Shown here piece after piece: positions 47,549-57,716 of a stretch of 64,000 nt of DNA; the first letter of the stretch is position 1, and each line of letters starts with the position of its first letter. Position numbers and translations under genes: made by a program. The notes beneath the pieces are model-generated. The model was given only the letters and a program-made list of their open reading frames with translations. It had not been told where the DNA came from and searched no databases. Source of the DNA: CAVVYA01 sp963752345 (GTDB taxonomy: Bacteria > Pseudomonadota > Alphaproteobacteria > SMXQ01); NCBI GenBank assembly GCA_963752345.1, contig CAVVYA010000015.1:248001-312000 (forward strand). The letters are read 5' to 3'.

Positions 47549-48632
47549 ATGACGGTATCGCGTATCCCATGTGCCGCGCTTCGCTCGTCCGCGTTCGCGC
47601 TGGCCGCGACGCTCTTGCGGGGCCGCGGCCGCGCTCGCGCCGGTTTCCGCGCCGCGCGCCGCCGACTTCAAGGGCCAGACCCTCACCATCGCCATCGGCT
47701 TCCGGCACCGGCGGCGGCTACGACGCCTACGGCCGGCTTGCCGGCGCGCCATCTCGGCAAGCACCTGCCGGGCAATCCGAGCGTGGTGGCGAAGAACATG
47801 CCGGGCGCCGGCGGCGTCGACGGCGGCGAACTATCTCTACAACGTCGCGCCCAAGGACGGCACCGCGATCGCGCATCGTTCAGGCGCGGCGCCGCCGTTC
47901 GAGCCGCTGTTCGGCAACGACGCAGGCCAAGTCTGAGGCCAACCTGGTTCACCTGGCTGGATCAGCCTCAACCGCATCTCCAACATCGGCGTGTTCTGGC
48001 ACGAGAGCCCCGATCCACACCATCGACGACCTGTTCAAGGGCGAGGTGCTGGTCGGCTCGACCGCCGGCGGCAATTCCTCCACCCAGGTGTTTCCCAACC
48101 TGCTCAACAACCTGCTCGGCACCAAATTCGGTGTGATCCTCGGCTATACCGGCACCGGCGAGACCACGATCGCCATGGAGCGCGGCGAGGTGCACGGCAT
48201 CGTCGGCACCGACTGGTCGAGCCTGAAGGCGAGGAAAGCCGGACTGGCTGCGCGACAAGAAAGGCGCGCGCGTGGCTGGACATCGTGCTCGCCTTTCTAC
48301 CCCGAGCTCAAGGACGTGCCGGTCATCGTCGACCGCATCCAGGATCCGGAGAGCCGCCAAGTGATGGAGCTGCTGCTGGCCCGCCAGGAATACGGCCGCT
48401 CCTGGTCGCCGCGCCGCCGGGCGTTCCGGCGGAGATCGCCGCCGCGCTGCGCAAGGGCTTTGCCGAGATGGCGCGGGATCCGGTGATGCTGGCGGAGGCC
48501 GACAAGATGGGCGCCGAGATCGAGGTCGGCACTCACGAGCAGATCCTGGCGCTGCTCACCAAGACCTTCGGCGCACCCAAGCCGCTGATCGAGCGCGCCA
48601 TCCACGAGTTCAAGCGCGCCGGCGGGCAGTAG
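47549..48632 (+). CDS. TctC-type receptor, copy 2 (several frameshifts)
   Basis: Joined frames give MTVSRIPCAALRSSAFALAA signal, ADFKGQTLTIAIGF, HLGKHLPGNPSVVAKNMPGA, STAGGNSSTQVFPNLLNNLL, GTKFGVILGYTGTGETTIAM, ERGEVHGIVGTDWSSLKARK, and LIERAIHEFKRAGGQ at the end. Periplasmic Bug-type receptor. It follows the hydratase/lyase by about 110 bases in the same direction, so its ligand may be a hydroxycinnamate or related acid. No TctA/TctB nearby. Confidence 0.82.
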
Positions 48633-48771
48633 ACCCATCTGTATCGGATTGGTTCGCGCGGTGCGCGTCATCGTTTCCGCGTTGCATGAACGCGCGTGGC
48701 GTGGGATGGAGGAGTCCCCGCCGCTGCCGTGGGGCGGCGTTTATAGCGTTACGGGTTCATCTGGCTGCGTC

Positions 48772-49155
48772 ATGGGTTTGCTCACCGCGCGTCTGGCGTC
48801 CTTCCTGAACGTCGTGCTGGTCGTCCTCTTCCTCCTCGCCTGTCCCGCGCTCGCGGCCGACCGCGGCTTCACCAATTACGACGGCGACACGCTGCGTGCC
48901 ACCTTCCGCGTCGCCAACATCGACGCGCCGGAGATCGACGGTCAATGCGACCAGGAGCGCAAGCTCGCGCTCAAGGCGCGCGAGTTCACCCGCACTTGGC
49001 TCGCCAAGGGCGCGGTCACCATCCGGCAGACCGGCATCGACCGCTACGGCCGCGTGCTCGCCACCGTGGAGCGCCACGGCGAGGACCTCGGCGAGGCGCT
49101 GATCAAGGCGAAGCTGGCGCGGCCCTGGATGGGCAGGCGCCAGCCCTGGTGCTAG
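48772..49155 (+). CDS. Thermonuclease-family (SNase-like) protein
   Basis: 127 residues. Membrane/signal segment MGLLTARLASFLNVVLVVLF ending ACPALA; then FTNYDGDTLRATFRVANIDA, PEIDGQCDQERKLALKAREF, TGIDRYGRVLATVERHGEDL. The Asp-Gly-Asp, Arg (in TFRVANIDAPE) and conserved Glu/Arg of staphylococcal-nuclease-like domains are present. ATG at 48772 gives a normal export signal; the frame upstream is discarded. Confidence 0.86.
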   Translation: MGLLTARLASFLNVVLVVLFLLACPALAADRGFTNYDGDTLRATFRVANIDAPEIDGQCDQERKLALKAREFTRTWLAKGAVTIRQTGIDRYGRVLATVERHGEDLGEALIKAKLARPWMGRRQPWC

Positions 49156-49293
49156 CGCCGGCTCCGCTTCACGGAATTGGATCACGGCCCCGAGTCTCGA
49201 TGGGGTCGTGCCTTCGACGGCGAACCGGTTGCCCCTTCGCGGAGAAACGCTCTAGGATCGCGCCATGGCATCTCGGGCGGTGGGGCTGGCGGC

Positions 49294-49622
49294 ATGAAGC
49301 GGCGTGGATCGTGGGCGTCCAGGCGTTCGTCGCCGCCTGCGCCGCCGCGCAGGCACCGGATCCGGGCACGGCGCAATCGCCCGGGCCGGGCATGAGCGGC
49401 ACGCTGCCCGGCGCGCCCCTGCCGGCGGGCGCCATCCCGGCCGGCGACAACATCTACATGGTGCCGCTCGGCGCGGACGAAACCGGCTGCATGCAATACC
49501 GCATGCACGCGCCCGGACGCGCGACGGTGCAGGCGATCTTCTACACCGACGGCAAGGGCGGCTTCACCATGAACCGCGAGGCGGCGGCCTGCCCGCCGGC
49601 GGGCGCGGGCGGTGGGCGCTGA
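49294..49622 (+). CDS. Small exported protein, unknown (one frameshift)
   Basis: ATG at 49294 gives MKRR; one base later in frame it reads WIVGVQAFVAACAAAQA, together a signal peptide. Mature part is Pro/Gly/Ala-rich (PDPGTAQSPGPGMSGTLPG) and then AGDNIYMVPLGADETGCMQY and RATVQAIFYTDGKGGFTMNR. About 109 residues. Family not recognised. Start and first frame are uncertain. Confidence 0.5.
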
Positions 49623-49738
49623 AGCATTCTCGCCGGGGCGGAAACGGTTCGCTTTACCGGTTCGCCTTAGACGCGACCACATCGACACCCGAAAGCCCGA
49701 TGCGGATCCAGTGGAGCCGATCGGGCCAGGCGCGTCGG

Positions 49739-50781
49739 CTAGAGGCCGTAGAGCCGCTCGGCGTTCGGCCCGAGAATTTTGTCGACACGGCGGACGGGAC
49801 CTTGCCGTTCTTCTTGAGCAGGCGCAGCGCCTCGATCTCGGTCGGGTGTCGTGGTGGCCGTAATCGGTGCCAACCACCAGATTGTCCTCGCCCGACACCG
49901 GATCACGTCGGCGAGTCGTCGGTCACCTGGCAGGCGACATAGAAATTGTAATCCTTCATCGGTCCGATGCGCTTGCCGCGCCGCTTGAAGCGCAGGCCGA
50001 GGTCGTTCATCACGTAAGGGATCCACTGCGAGCTGACCTCGACGAAGCCCCAGCGCAGCTTGGGGAAGCGCCCCGGCATGCCGTCGATCACCAGGCTGTG
50101 GAAACCGCCGACGACCGACAGCTTGAACTTGTTGAAGCCGGAATCGTCGGTGAAGAAATCGTGCACTGGAAGAGCCGGCTGCCGAATGGAGGCAGATCGG
50201 CAAGTCCAGTTCCTCGGCGCGGCTATAGAGCGGAAAGAAGTAGGGATCGGTCGGCTTGCGTCGCCTTCCAGCCCGCGCATGAAGACGCCGCAGGCGCCGT
50301 TCTCCTTGGCGCAGACAGCTCGTCGCGCAGCTTTCCATAGATCAGGGGCGGCATGGCGACCCAGCGCAAGCGGCCCCGCCCTTCTTCCAGATTTCGGCGA
50401 GCCAGCGGTTGTAACCCTTCACCAGCGCGCGCTGGACTCGGGCCTTGCGCGTATAGGGCCACAGGAACAAGGTCGGATAGAGCACTTGGACGTCGATCTC
50501 CAGCTCGTCCATATGCTTGAGGCGGGCATAGATGTCGCGCATCTCGCGCGCCTCTTCCGGCGTGTTGTTGCCGACATTCTCGTCCTTGGTGGATAAACGG
50601 CCGTCGATCACCCAGAATTCCTTCTGGCTGTTGCCCCGTCGTTGCTGGCGATGCCGGCGCCGGAGGTCTGCGCGACAATCATCGGCGTGTATTTGCGGTC
50701 GGCCTCGTCCATGAATTCCCAGGTGTAGGGCGTCTCCAAGACATGGGCGTCGGCGTCGATGGTGCGCAGAGGCATGAGCAT
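49739..50781 (-). CDS. Amidohydrolase-2 family (ACMSD-like) hydrolase/decarboxylase (several frameshifts)
   Basis: Joined frames: MLMPLRTIDADAHVLETPYT with the N-terminal metal ligand region, KYTPMIVAQTSGAGIASNDG, NTPEEAREMRDIYARLKHMD, ELEIDVQVLYPTLFLWPYTR, YFFPLYSRAEELDLPICLHS, FHSLVIDGMPGRFPKLRWGF, VEVSSQWIPYVMNDLGLRFK, and ILGPNAERLYGL at the end. This is the amidohydrolase_2 layout of ACMSD and other aromatic-ring decarboxylases/hydratases. At least four indels. Placed at the end of the CoA-ligase cluster but on the opposite strand; a role in aromatic degradation is plausible. Confidence 0.78.
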
Positions 50782-51287
50782 CTCCGGCTTGGGCCGCGGG
50801 GGCGGCGGGAACGCACGCTCTGTTATAGCCGCCCCAGCGCCCGGTTCAATCGTCGCGCCGCCTTCGCAGGTGCGGCAACGCGGGCAATTCCGCCGTTGTT
50901 CACTCCTGGTAAACAGTGCATTCGCCGGGGCCGCGTAGATCGGCTCCGCCCGGCTCACTAGAATGTTCCGCCAGTGAAGCGGCACCATAGCCGCGATCGG
51001 TGGAAATGCACGATCGCTCCGGCCCGCCAGAAGGCCGTCAGCGGATCGGGAGGAAACGCCCAACTCCCTCGTCGCGCGGGTGCATGCCACCCTGGCGAGG
51101 GCCGTTCCCGATGCTCCCCGCGACGCTCCACCCACGCTCCCCCTCGATAGTTCTCCATCGGCGGCATCCGCCGTCCGATGCCCCGCGCGCCCCGCGCTCG
51201 CGGGCCGGGTTGCGGTGGGCTTGACGGCGGGGGGCCGGCCCGGCCAAACTCGCCGCCCTCGCTTCATCCCGATGTGACTGGACCGAC
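50782..51287. other. Intergenic, no gene supported
   Basis: About 500 bases between the amidohydrolase and LysR genes, which are divergent. Several overlapping open frames lack motifs. A minus-strand stretch reading STDRGYGAA near 50960-51010 is too short to call a transposase remnant. Confidence 0.45.
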
Positions 51288-52353
51288 GTGGATCGTCTCA
51301 AGGCCATGGAAACTTTCGTGCGCGTCGTGCGCGACGGCAGCTTCGCCGCCGCGGCCGCCAAGCTGGGCCTGTCGCGGGCGATCGTCACCAAGCACGTCAT
51401 GCAGCTCGAGAAGCAGCTCGGCGTGCGGCTGATCAACCGCACCACCCGGCGCTCCAGCGTCACCGACATCGGCCAGGGCTATTTCGATTTCTGCGTGCGG
51501 GTGCTGGCCGAGATGGCGGAGCAGGACGCGCTGGTGACGCGCCTGCAGGAGGAGCCGCGCGGCGAGCTCAAGCTTCTCGCGCCCAAATCGTTCGGCAGCC
51601 TGCATCTCGGCAACGTCGCCGCCGAGTTCATGGCGCTCTATCCCGAGATCCGCGTCTCGCTCATGCTGAGCGACGTGTCGCTGCATGCCTTCGACCTGGT
51701 CGAGCACGGCTTCGACCTCGCGATCCGGCTGCACTCGCCGTCCGATTCCAGCCTGGTGGCGCGCCGCATCGGGAGCTTCCACTGGCTGCCCTGCGCCTCG
51801 CCCGCCTATCTCACGGCCCACGGCGCGCCGGCCACGCTCGACGATCTCGCGCGCCACAAATGCCTGCTGCACAGCCGGCACGCGGACGGGGTCTGGCACT
51901 TCGAACGGGAGTCGGGCGAATTCCCCGTCAAGGTGCACCGGCGCCATGACGACCAACAGCGCCATGGTGCTGCGCCAGGTCACGCGCAACGGCCTGGGCA
52001 TCGCGCTGCTGCCGACCTACTGCATCGGCCCCGATCTCGCGCGCGGCGCGCTGCGTCGCGTCCTGCCGGCCTATACCGGGCAGCAGGAGGCGATCTACGT
52101 CATGTTCCCCCATCGCCATCTGGTGACGACGAAGGTCCGGCTGTTCATCGATTTCCTGGCGGCGCGCATCAGCGCCTCGCCATGGGACGTGGCGGGCGAC
52201 GCCGCGGCGGGCGACGGCGCGCGGCCGGCCGCGCCGCCGCCGGAGGCTCTCCCGCCGAGCGCCGTCGCGGCTTCCGCCGCGCCGCGCGCGCCGCGCCGGA
52301 GCGGCCACGCCGGCAAGCCGCGGACGCGGGCCCGGCGGCAGCGCGGCACCTGA
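51288..52353 (+). CDS. LysR-family regulator 1 (one frameshift)
   Basis: GTG start: DRLKAMETFVRVVRDGSFAA, AAAKLGLSRAIVTKHVMQLE (winged helix), LGVRLINRTTRRSSVTDIGQ; effector domain GELKLLAPKSFGSLHLGNVA, FDLVEHGFDLAIRLHSPSDS. After a shift near 51945 it continues VLRQVTRNGLGIALLPTYCI and ends in an Ala/Pro/Arg-rich tail. The next gene on the same strand is a dehydrogenase, which it may control. Second LysR of this kind lies at 62730. Confidence 0.85.
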
Positions 52354-52420
52354 GCCCTCGCGATTCGGCCGGCTGGACAAATCCCCCGCCGCGCGGTAAG
52401 ACCCGCGTCGGCAGATCGTC

Positions 52421-53290
52421 ATGAACAGAGAGGATTGCGTCGGAATGTCCAAGGAACGCATCGGTCTCGTGGGTCCCGGCCGCATGGGCTACGCCATGCT
52501 CAAGCACATGCTGCGGCACGGCTATCCCGTGACGGTGACCGACATCAACGCCGACACGGTGAGGAAAGCGGAAGCCGCCGGCGCGCAGAGCGCGGCGAGC
52601 GCCGCCGAGCTCGGCAAGCTGTCCCGGTTCGTCATCATCGCGGTGGGCTTCGACGCCGAGGCGATCGAGGTGGTGACCGGCAAGAACGGCCTGCTCGAAA
52701 CCATGCAGCCCGGCTCGATCATCGCCGTCTCCTCGACCGTCGCGCCCGACACCGTCAAGGCGCTCGACAAGCTGGCGCAGGCCAAGGGCATCGACGTGCT
52801 CGACGCGCCGATCTGCCGCGGCGGCTGGGCGGCGGACGAGGGCACGCTGCTCGCGCTGTTCGGCGCCAAGCCCGAGGTCGCCGAGCGCTCGCGCCCGATC
52901 TATGCGAGCTTCTCGTCGGACATCGTGCATGTCGGCGAGGTCGGCCACGGCCAGGTGGCGAAGACCATGAACAACATGCTGCTGTGGGTGAACGGCGTGG
53001 CGCTGATCGAGGCCGGCCGGCTCGCCGAGACCACCGGCATCGAGCTGCCCAAGCTGCGCGAGGCGCTGCTCATGTCGTCGGGCAATTCGGCCGCGCTCGA
53101 GGATTGGGACATGATCACCTTCACCTGGGCGCTCAAGGACATGCAGATCGTGTCCCAGATGACCGACGCGGCCGGCCTGTCGCTGCCGATCACCGGCGCG
53201 ATCAAGGAACTGGTCAAGGACGCGCGCCAGATCAAGGCGACGAGCGCGCCCGATTGGACCGGCAAGAAGAAAAAGGCCGCCGCGGAATAG
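52421..53290 (+). CDS. 3-Hydroxyisobutyrate-dehydrogenase-family enzyme, copy 1
   Basis: About 281-289 residues. N-terminal Rossmann domain KERIGLVGPGRMGYAMLKHM, VTDINADTVRKAEAAGA, VGFDAEAIEVVTGKNGLL, VSSTVAPDTVKALDKLA; substrate motif DAPICRGGWAADEGTLLALF (serine of DAPxSG is replaced by Cys-Arg-Gly), and catalytic Lys in GHGQVAKTMNNMLLW. A Lys-rich tail closes it. Relative at 61690 shares the odd DAP(I/L)CRG motif. NAD(P)-dependent oxidation of a hydroxyacid is expected. Clean frame; start at 52421 or 52445. Confidence 0.88.
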   Translation: MNREDCVGMSKERIGLVGPGRMGYAMLKHMLRHGYPVTVTDINADTVRKAEAAGAQSAASAAELGKLSRFVIIAVGFDAEAIEVVTGKNGLLETMQPGSIIAVSSTVAPDTVKALDKLAQAKGIDVLDAPICRGGWAADEGTLLALFGAKPEVAERSRPIYASFSSDIVHVGEVGHGQVAKTMNNMLLWVNGVALIEAGRLAETTGIELPKLREALLMSSGNSAALEDWDMITFTWALKDMQIVSQMTDAAGLSLPITGAIKELVKDARQIKATSAPDWTGKKKKAAAE

Positions 53291-53330
53291 GTGGCGGCGG
53301 GACCGGCGGCCGATCCATCGGCCCGTCCGC

Positions 53331-53906
53331 TCAGTCCGGTATGCGGTGCCGGTTGAGCAGCGGCATCTGGGCGAGTGAGAAGGCCATGGTCAGGCCGAGG
53401 ATGCCGAGCACCTTGAAGTTGACCCAGAAGTCGGTCGACTGGGTACGCCATACGATCTCGTTGAGCACCGCCATGGCGAGGAAGAACAGGGCGAAGCGCA
53501 GGGTGAGCTTGCGCCAGCCCGCCTCGTCCATGTTCCAGGCGGTGCCCATCACCGGCTTGAGCAGCGGGCGGCCGAAGGCGAGGCCGCCGAGCAGGATGAC
53601 CCCGAGGATGGCCTGCACGATGGTCGGCTTCATCTTGATGAAGGTGTCGTCGTCGAACCACAGGGTGAGGCCGCCGAAGATGGCGACCACCACCGCGGTG
53701 ATGACCGCGAGGATCGGCACGCGGCGCGCGATGATCAGCGACAGCGCCAGGGCGACGACGGTCGCCGCGATCAGCGCGCCGGTCGCCGGCATCAACCCCC
53801 ACTTGAGGTAGACGGCGAAGAACACGACGAGCGGGCCGTAGTCGGTGGTGGGCTTGAGCCAGGCGGGTTCGGCGCGTTTCGCGGGCGCGGTTTCGGGATG
53901 GGTCAT
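53331..53906 (-). CDS. yciB: Septation protein A (YciB/IspZ family)
   Basis: 191 residues with five to six helices: LKPTTDYGPLVVFFAVYLKW, GLTLWFDDDTFIKMKPTIVQ, NEIVWRTQSTDFWVNFKVLG, AFSLAQMPLLNRHRI. These are diagnostic of YciB (intracellular septation protein A), an inner-membrane protein of cell-envelope maintenance. Clean frame. It converges on the dehydrogenase gene. Confidence 0.94.
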   Translation of the reverse strand: MTHPETAPAKRAEPAWLKPTTDYGPLVVFFAVYLKWGLMPATGALIAATVVALALSLIIARRVPILAVITAVVVAIFGGLTLWFDDDTFIKMKPTIVQAILGVILLGGLAFGRPLLKPVMGTAWNMDEAGWRKLTLRFALFFLAMAVLNEIVWRTQSTDFWVNFKVLGILGLTMAFSLAQMPLLNRHRIPD

Positions 53907-54069
53907 GCCTCTTTATAGGGAAGAGGCGGGGTGCTTGTCACGTCCGCGCGCGGCCAGGCTCCGGCTGACTTGTCCTTCTCGGTTCGACCGGTGGTTCCCC
54001 GCACGGCAAATTGCGTGCTGAAGCCGGGCCCGCGCCGGTCTATGGTCCGCCCTGGAGGACCACCGTTCC

Positions 54070-54261
54070 ATGATGCTCACCGATCCCCTGTTTCTGGTCA
54101 CGTTCTTCGGCGGCCTGGCGGTCGCCTTCCTGGTCGCGCGCGGCATTCGCCGCATGATCGACCGGCGCAAGGCGCGCAATTTCGTGCCCGGTCCCGACAC
54201 GCGCTCGCGCCAGGTGAGACGGGCGCACAAGCGCCAGGCGCGCAAGCAGGATCGGCGCTGA
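54070..54261 (+). CDS. Small membrane protein, unknown
   Basis: 63 residues: MMLTDPLFLVTFFGGLAVAF with one hydrophobic helix and then a strongly basic tail (RGIRRMIDRRKARNF, RRAHKRQARKQDRR). GGAGGACC before the ATG. Family not recognised. The terminator at 54322 is just downstream. Confidence 0.5.
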   Translation: MMLTDPLFLVTFFGGLAVAFLVARGIRRMIDRRKARNFVPGPDTRSRQVRRAHKRQARKQDRR

Positions 54262-54321
54262 TCGCGGGCGCCCTCGCGCCCGGATGCCCCTTCGCGCGCG
54301 GCCGCGGGCGTGTCGTTGCAG

Positions 54322-54349
54322 AAAAAAGGGGACCCAAAGGTCCCCTTTT
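54322..54349. terminator. Bidirectional rho-independent terminator
   Basis: AAAAGGGGACC pairs with GGTCCCCTTTT around CAAA. T-runs lie on both sides (TTTT on plus, six T on minus), placed between the plus-strand small gene and the minus-strand tctC. Confidence 0.93.
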
Positions 54350-54371
54350 CCGCCGAAGCTTTCGAGACCGC

Positions 54372-55388
54372 TCAGCGCGACTCCAGATAGGTCTTGGCCT
54401 TTTCCACCACGGCGGGCGGCAGGGCGTAGACCTCCTTGACGATCTTCTGGATGTCCTCGCCGCTCACCGGATTGACCTCGAGGCCGATCTTCTTGGCGTC
54501 CTCGAGGAAGCGCGGGTCCTTCACGGTCTGATCGAAAGCGCGCCGCATCGTGGTGACGATGTTCTCCGGCACGTCGGGGGGCAGGAAGAGGGGACGGCCG
54601 CCGGTCTGCGGCGCCAGCACCACTTTCAGAAGGTTGCGCTGCTCATCCGTGTTGGCGAGCTCGGTCACGGTCTTCACGTCCGGCAGCTCCGGGTCGCGTT
54701 TGGCGCCGATGATCACCAGGAAGCTGATCTTCTTGTCGCGCACCCAGTCGGGTTTCTGGGTCTTCAGGCTGGAGATCGAACCGCAGGTGCCCTCGACCTC
54801 GCCGCGCTCCAGGGCGATCTGCGGCTCTTGCCGTCGGGATAGCCGCCGATGATGTTGAACTGCGCATTGAACAGGTTCTGGATCAGCAGGGCATAGGTGG
54901 GTGCTGGTCCCGGACCGGAGGTGCCGACGATCAGTTTCTTCTGCTGGGCGTCCGCCAGGGTCTTGATGCCGGTGGTGTGCCAGGCGACGCAGCTGCTGTC
55001 CTCGCTGGATACGCTGCCGACCCAAATCATCTTGGTGACGTCGAACTTCGCGTTCTCGACGCCGAGCAGCGGCATGGTCATCACCGCGCGGCTCGGCGCA
55101 CCGATCACGGTGCCGTCCTTGGGGGCGGTGCTGTAGACGAGAACGGTAGCGCGCACGCTGCCGGCGCCGGGCATGTTCTTCGGGATGATGGTGGGCTTGC
55201 CCGGAAGTAGTCGGGAATATAACGAGCGACCTGGCGGGCATTGACGTCGTAGCCGCCGGCCGGCGCCGCGCCAATCCAGATCTCGATGGATTTTCCGGCA
55301 AAAGACGGCGCGGCCGACTGGGCCCACGCCGGGACCGCCGCGACGGCAAGCCGGCGACGGCCGCGAAGCACAGTGCACGAACGATCAT
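54372..55388 (-). CDS. TctC-type receptor, copy 3 (frameshifts)
   Basis: ATG at 55388 follows GGGAGACC: MIVRALCFAAVAG signal; joined frames give APSFAGKSIEIWIGAAPAGG, YDVNARQVARYIPDY, GKPTIIPKNMPGAGSVRATV, TSGPGPAPTYALLIQNLFNA, QFNIIGGYPDG, LERGEVEGTCGSISSLKTQK, and PPAVVEKAKTYLESR at the end. Periplasmic Bug-type receptor; at least three indels. It lies downstream of the bicupin gene on the same strand, so they form one unit. Confidence 0.85.
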   Translation of the reverse strand: MIVRALCFAAVAGLPSRRSRRGPSRPRRLLPENPSRSGLARRRPAATTSMPARSLVIFPTTSGQAHHHPEEHARRRQRARYRSRLQHRPQGRHRDRCAEPRGDDHAAARRREREVRRHQDDLGRQRIQRGQQLRRLAHHRHQDPGGRPAEETDRRHLRSGTSTHLCPADPEPVQCAVQHHRRLSRRQEPQIALERGEVEGTCGSISSLKTQKPDWVRDKKISFLVIIGAKRDPELPDVKTVTELANTDEQRNLLKVVLAPQTGGRPLFLPPDVPENIVTTMRRAFDQTVKDPRFLEDAKKIGLEVNPVSGEDIQKIVKEVYALPPAVVEKAKTYLESR

Positions 55389-55399
55389 TGAGGTCTCCC

Positions 55400-56543
55400 T
55401 TCCGTGTAGCGGACGCGCGGCCGGTCCCCCGCGCCTGTTTACGCTTGTTGAACATCTCTTGTCCATGGCGCAGCTTGCACCATGTTTGGCGAGCTCATCG
55501 ATGAATGTCGCGTGGATGCGCGGGTCCTGATCATGGTATTCGATCTGGCCGCCGCCGTCCTTGGCGCTGACATCGACGCCGAGCAGTTGCTTCCGGCGGG
55601 AATTCAGGAACGGGTAGCGGATGCCGCCGAGCGCCACGGCCAAGTAGCGCGCCGGCTCCGGCCCGGAATTGAAATGCTGGTGCCACATCATCTCGGGCGG
55701 CGCGAAGACCATCCCGTATTTCCAATCGACGCGCACGAAATCCTGATCGCCTTCGTACCAGAACAGCGAATAGCCCGAGCCGGAAATGCTGAAGATCGAA
55801 AAGTCCGGTCCGTGCCGATGACCTTTCTTATAGGAGCCCACCGGCATGGCGGAGACGTGGGCTTTCATCACGCCGTCGGCGAGGATGAAGTTCATATTGG
55901 CGCTGCCCGGGCCGCGCTTGTTCCAGGTCTTGAGCTCGAATCCGCCGGCGTCCTGCACGAAATTGGTTTCCCAACTGTTCCAGCCGGGGCGGATCGGAAT
56001 ATAGCGGCCTTCGCCATGGAGGAAGTCGGTGGGATATTCGCGCTCCTCCAGGCGTAGCGCGCGATCGAAGATAGCGCTGTCGCTGCGGAACAGGTTCTTG
56101 ACCAGCGGGAAGTAGTTGCACGAGGCGAGAAGGGCGCGCTCGCGGCCGCTGCCGTTGAACATGCGGTAGCGCGCGTTCAGCGGCAAGGCGAACAGGCTGC
56201 GCGGTCCCCATTCGAAGCTGTGGGTCTTGCCGCCGATCTCCACCTGCGTGCTGCCGTGGCCTTCGACCACGTAGAAGATCTCTTCGTAGAGATGCTGCTG
56301 CGGCGAGGTCTTGCCGCCCGGTTGGATGTCGAGGAGAAACAGCGAGACGAAATCGCCGCGCCCCTTGAGGTGCACGATGGCGCCGTTGGCCTCGAACATG
56401 GCCCACGGCTTGGTCGGGGTCGACAGCAGATCGACGCCGTAATCCTCGACCACCGGCACGCCTTGTTCGGCGGTCCAGTCGAGATAAGGATCGATGAACA
56501 GCCGTTCATCGGTCTCGGGCAACCCGACTTCTTTCTCACGCAC
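55400..56543 (-). CDS. Bicupin protein, unknown substrate (3' end uncertain)
   Basis: About 370 residues, one clean frame: MREKEVGLPETDERLFIDPY, then cupin 1 LFLLDIQPGGKTSPQQHLYE, EIFYVVEGHGSTQVEIGGKT; cupin 2 GSYKKGHRHGPDFSIFSISG, SLFWYEGDQDFVRVDWKYGM, WHQHFNSGPEPARYLAVALG. His residues in HLYEE and HRHG are likely metal ligands. Bicupins of this kind accompany gentisate-type ring cleavage and hydroxyacid genes. No stop separates it from tctC in the same frame, which must be an indel artefact near 55400-55440, as tctC has its own start and signal. Confidence 0.75.
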
Positions 56544-56577
56544 GCTCTATCGACAATGCTCCTGTTATCGTTATGGT

Positions 56578-57580
56578 CTAGTCGGCGGACAGCTCCGCGA
56601 GCGCCAGCCGGTTATGCGATCGCGCGCTTGGCCGTGGTGTTCGCCGGTGACATCGGCATCCACGAAAGTGCGCGCCTCCCAGCAGGTTCGAAATATCCCG
56701 CGCGGCATCCTTGAGGTGCGCGCGCCGGCTCGCCGTTCGTGGCCGGTGTCGAAAGTGCCCTGGATGCCGGTCAGCGTCAGGCTCATGGCCAGGCCGTTGC
56801 GATCGAAGATCGGCGCGGAGATCGCGGCGACCAGAGGATTGCGGATGCCGATCGCGCAGGCAATGCCTTGTTCGCGCACCTCGCCGCAGCGCCCTCACCT
56901 TCTCGGCGGTGAAGCGCTGATCCGGCGCGGCGCCGCGATTCAGACGCCAAGATCGCGTTCGAGCTGCTCGGCCACGGTGCGCAATCGAGATAGGCGAGGA
57001 AGATCTGCCCCGCCGCCGTGGTCAGCAGTGACAGATTGATGCCCTCGTGAATCCGCACGACGGCTTCGAGCTTGCCTTGCTCCCAACGCACGACCGTGGG
57101 CCCGTTGGTGCCCCATACCGTGAGGACGGAGACGAGCGACGTGCGCGCGGTGAGGCCGCGCATGACGTTGGTCGCGATCTGCAACCAATCGGTGCTCGAC
57201 ATGGCGGCGACGCCGAGCTCCACCGCCGCGGGGCCCAGACGGTAGAGCCCGGTGCTCGGGTCGACCGTCAGCATGCCGCCTTGCACCAGCGTGGTGAGAT
57301 AGCGATGCGCGCGGCTCACCGGCAGGTGCGCGCGGCGCGCGATGTCGCTCAGGTTGGCCGGCTCCGGGAGGCGTGCGATCGTCTTGAGCAACGTGATTCC
57401 CATCAGCAGCGTGCGCACGCCCGCGGCTTCCGGCGAACGTGTGGCGGGGCGTCCGGCCGCCGGGGCGCGCGGTCCTGCGTGCTGAGCTGCGCTGTCGGTC
57501 TTGCGGCTGTCGATGGGCATTGCCTCGTTCACCACCGTTTGCTGCCGCTTTTTGTGCTCCGCGTCATGATTAGTTGACAC
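56578..57580 (-). CDS. IclR-family regulator (frameshift in C-terminal part)
   Basis: Disordered basic N-terminus, then helix-turn-helix LLMGITLLKTIARLPEPANL, DIARRAHLPVSRAHRYLTTL, DPSTGLYRLGPAAVELGV; effector domain SVLTVWGTNGPTVVRWEQGK, GINLSLLTTAAGQIFLAYL, then in another frame REQGIACAIGIRNPLVAAIS, APIFDRNGLAMSLTLTGIQG. Indels near 56900-56990 and 56745 scramble the C-terminus, so the exact stop is unsure. It is divergent from the DapA-like gene, whose promoter it probably regulates. Confidence 0.83.
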
Positions 57581-57716
57581 GTTCCGGATGGCCGGGCAAT
57601 ATATTTCGGAAATATTTTCTACAAAATAGAAAATAGGTCGACCAAGACGACGCCGTTACGCCACGCCGCCTCGCCGCAAGACCGCCACAAAACCGTCAAG
57701 AAGATCGGAGGAAATC

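Noticed and set aside
50950..51020. Possible IS3-type transposase remnant (STDRGYGAA on the minus strand)
   Set aside because: Only one short motif-like string, no inverted repeats, no second conserved block.
54372..56543. A single 723-codon cupin-TctC fusion protein
   Set aside because: TctC has its own ribosome site and signal peptide and needs further frame changes downstream, so the joined frame is an indel artefact.
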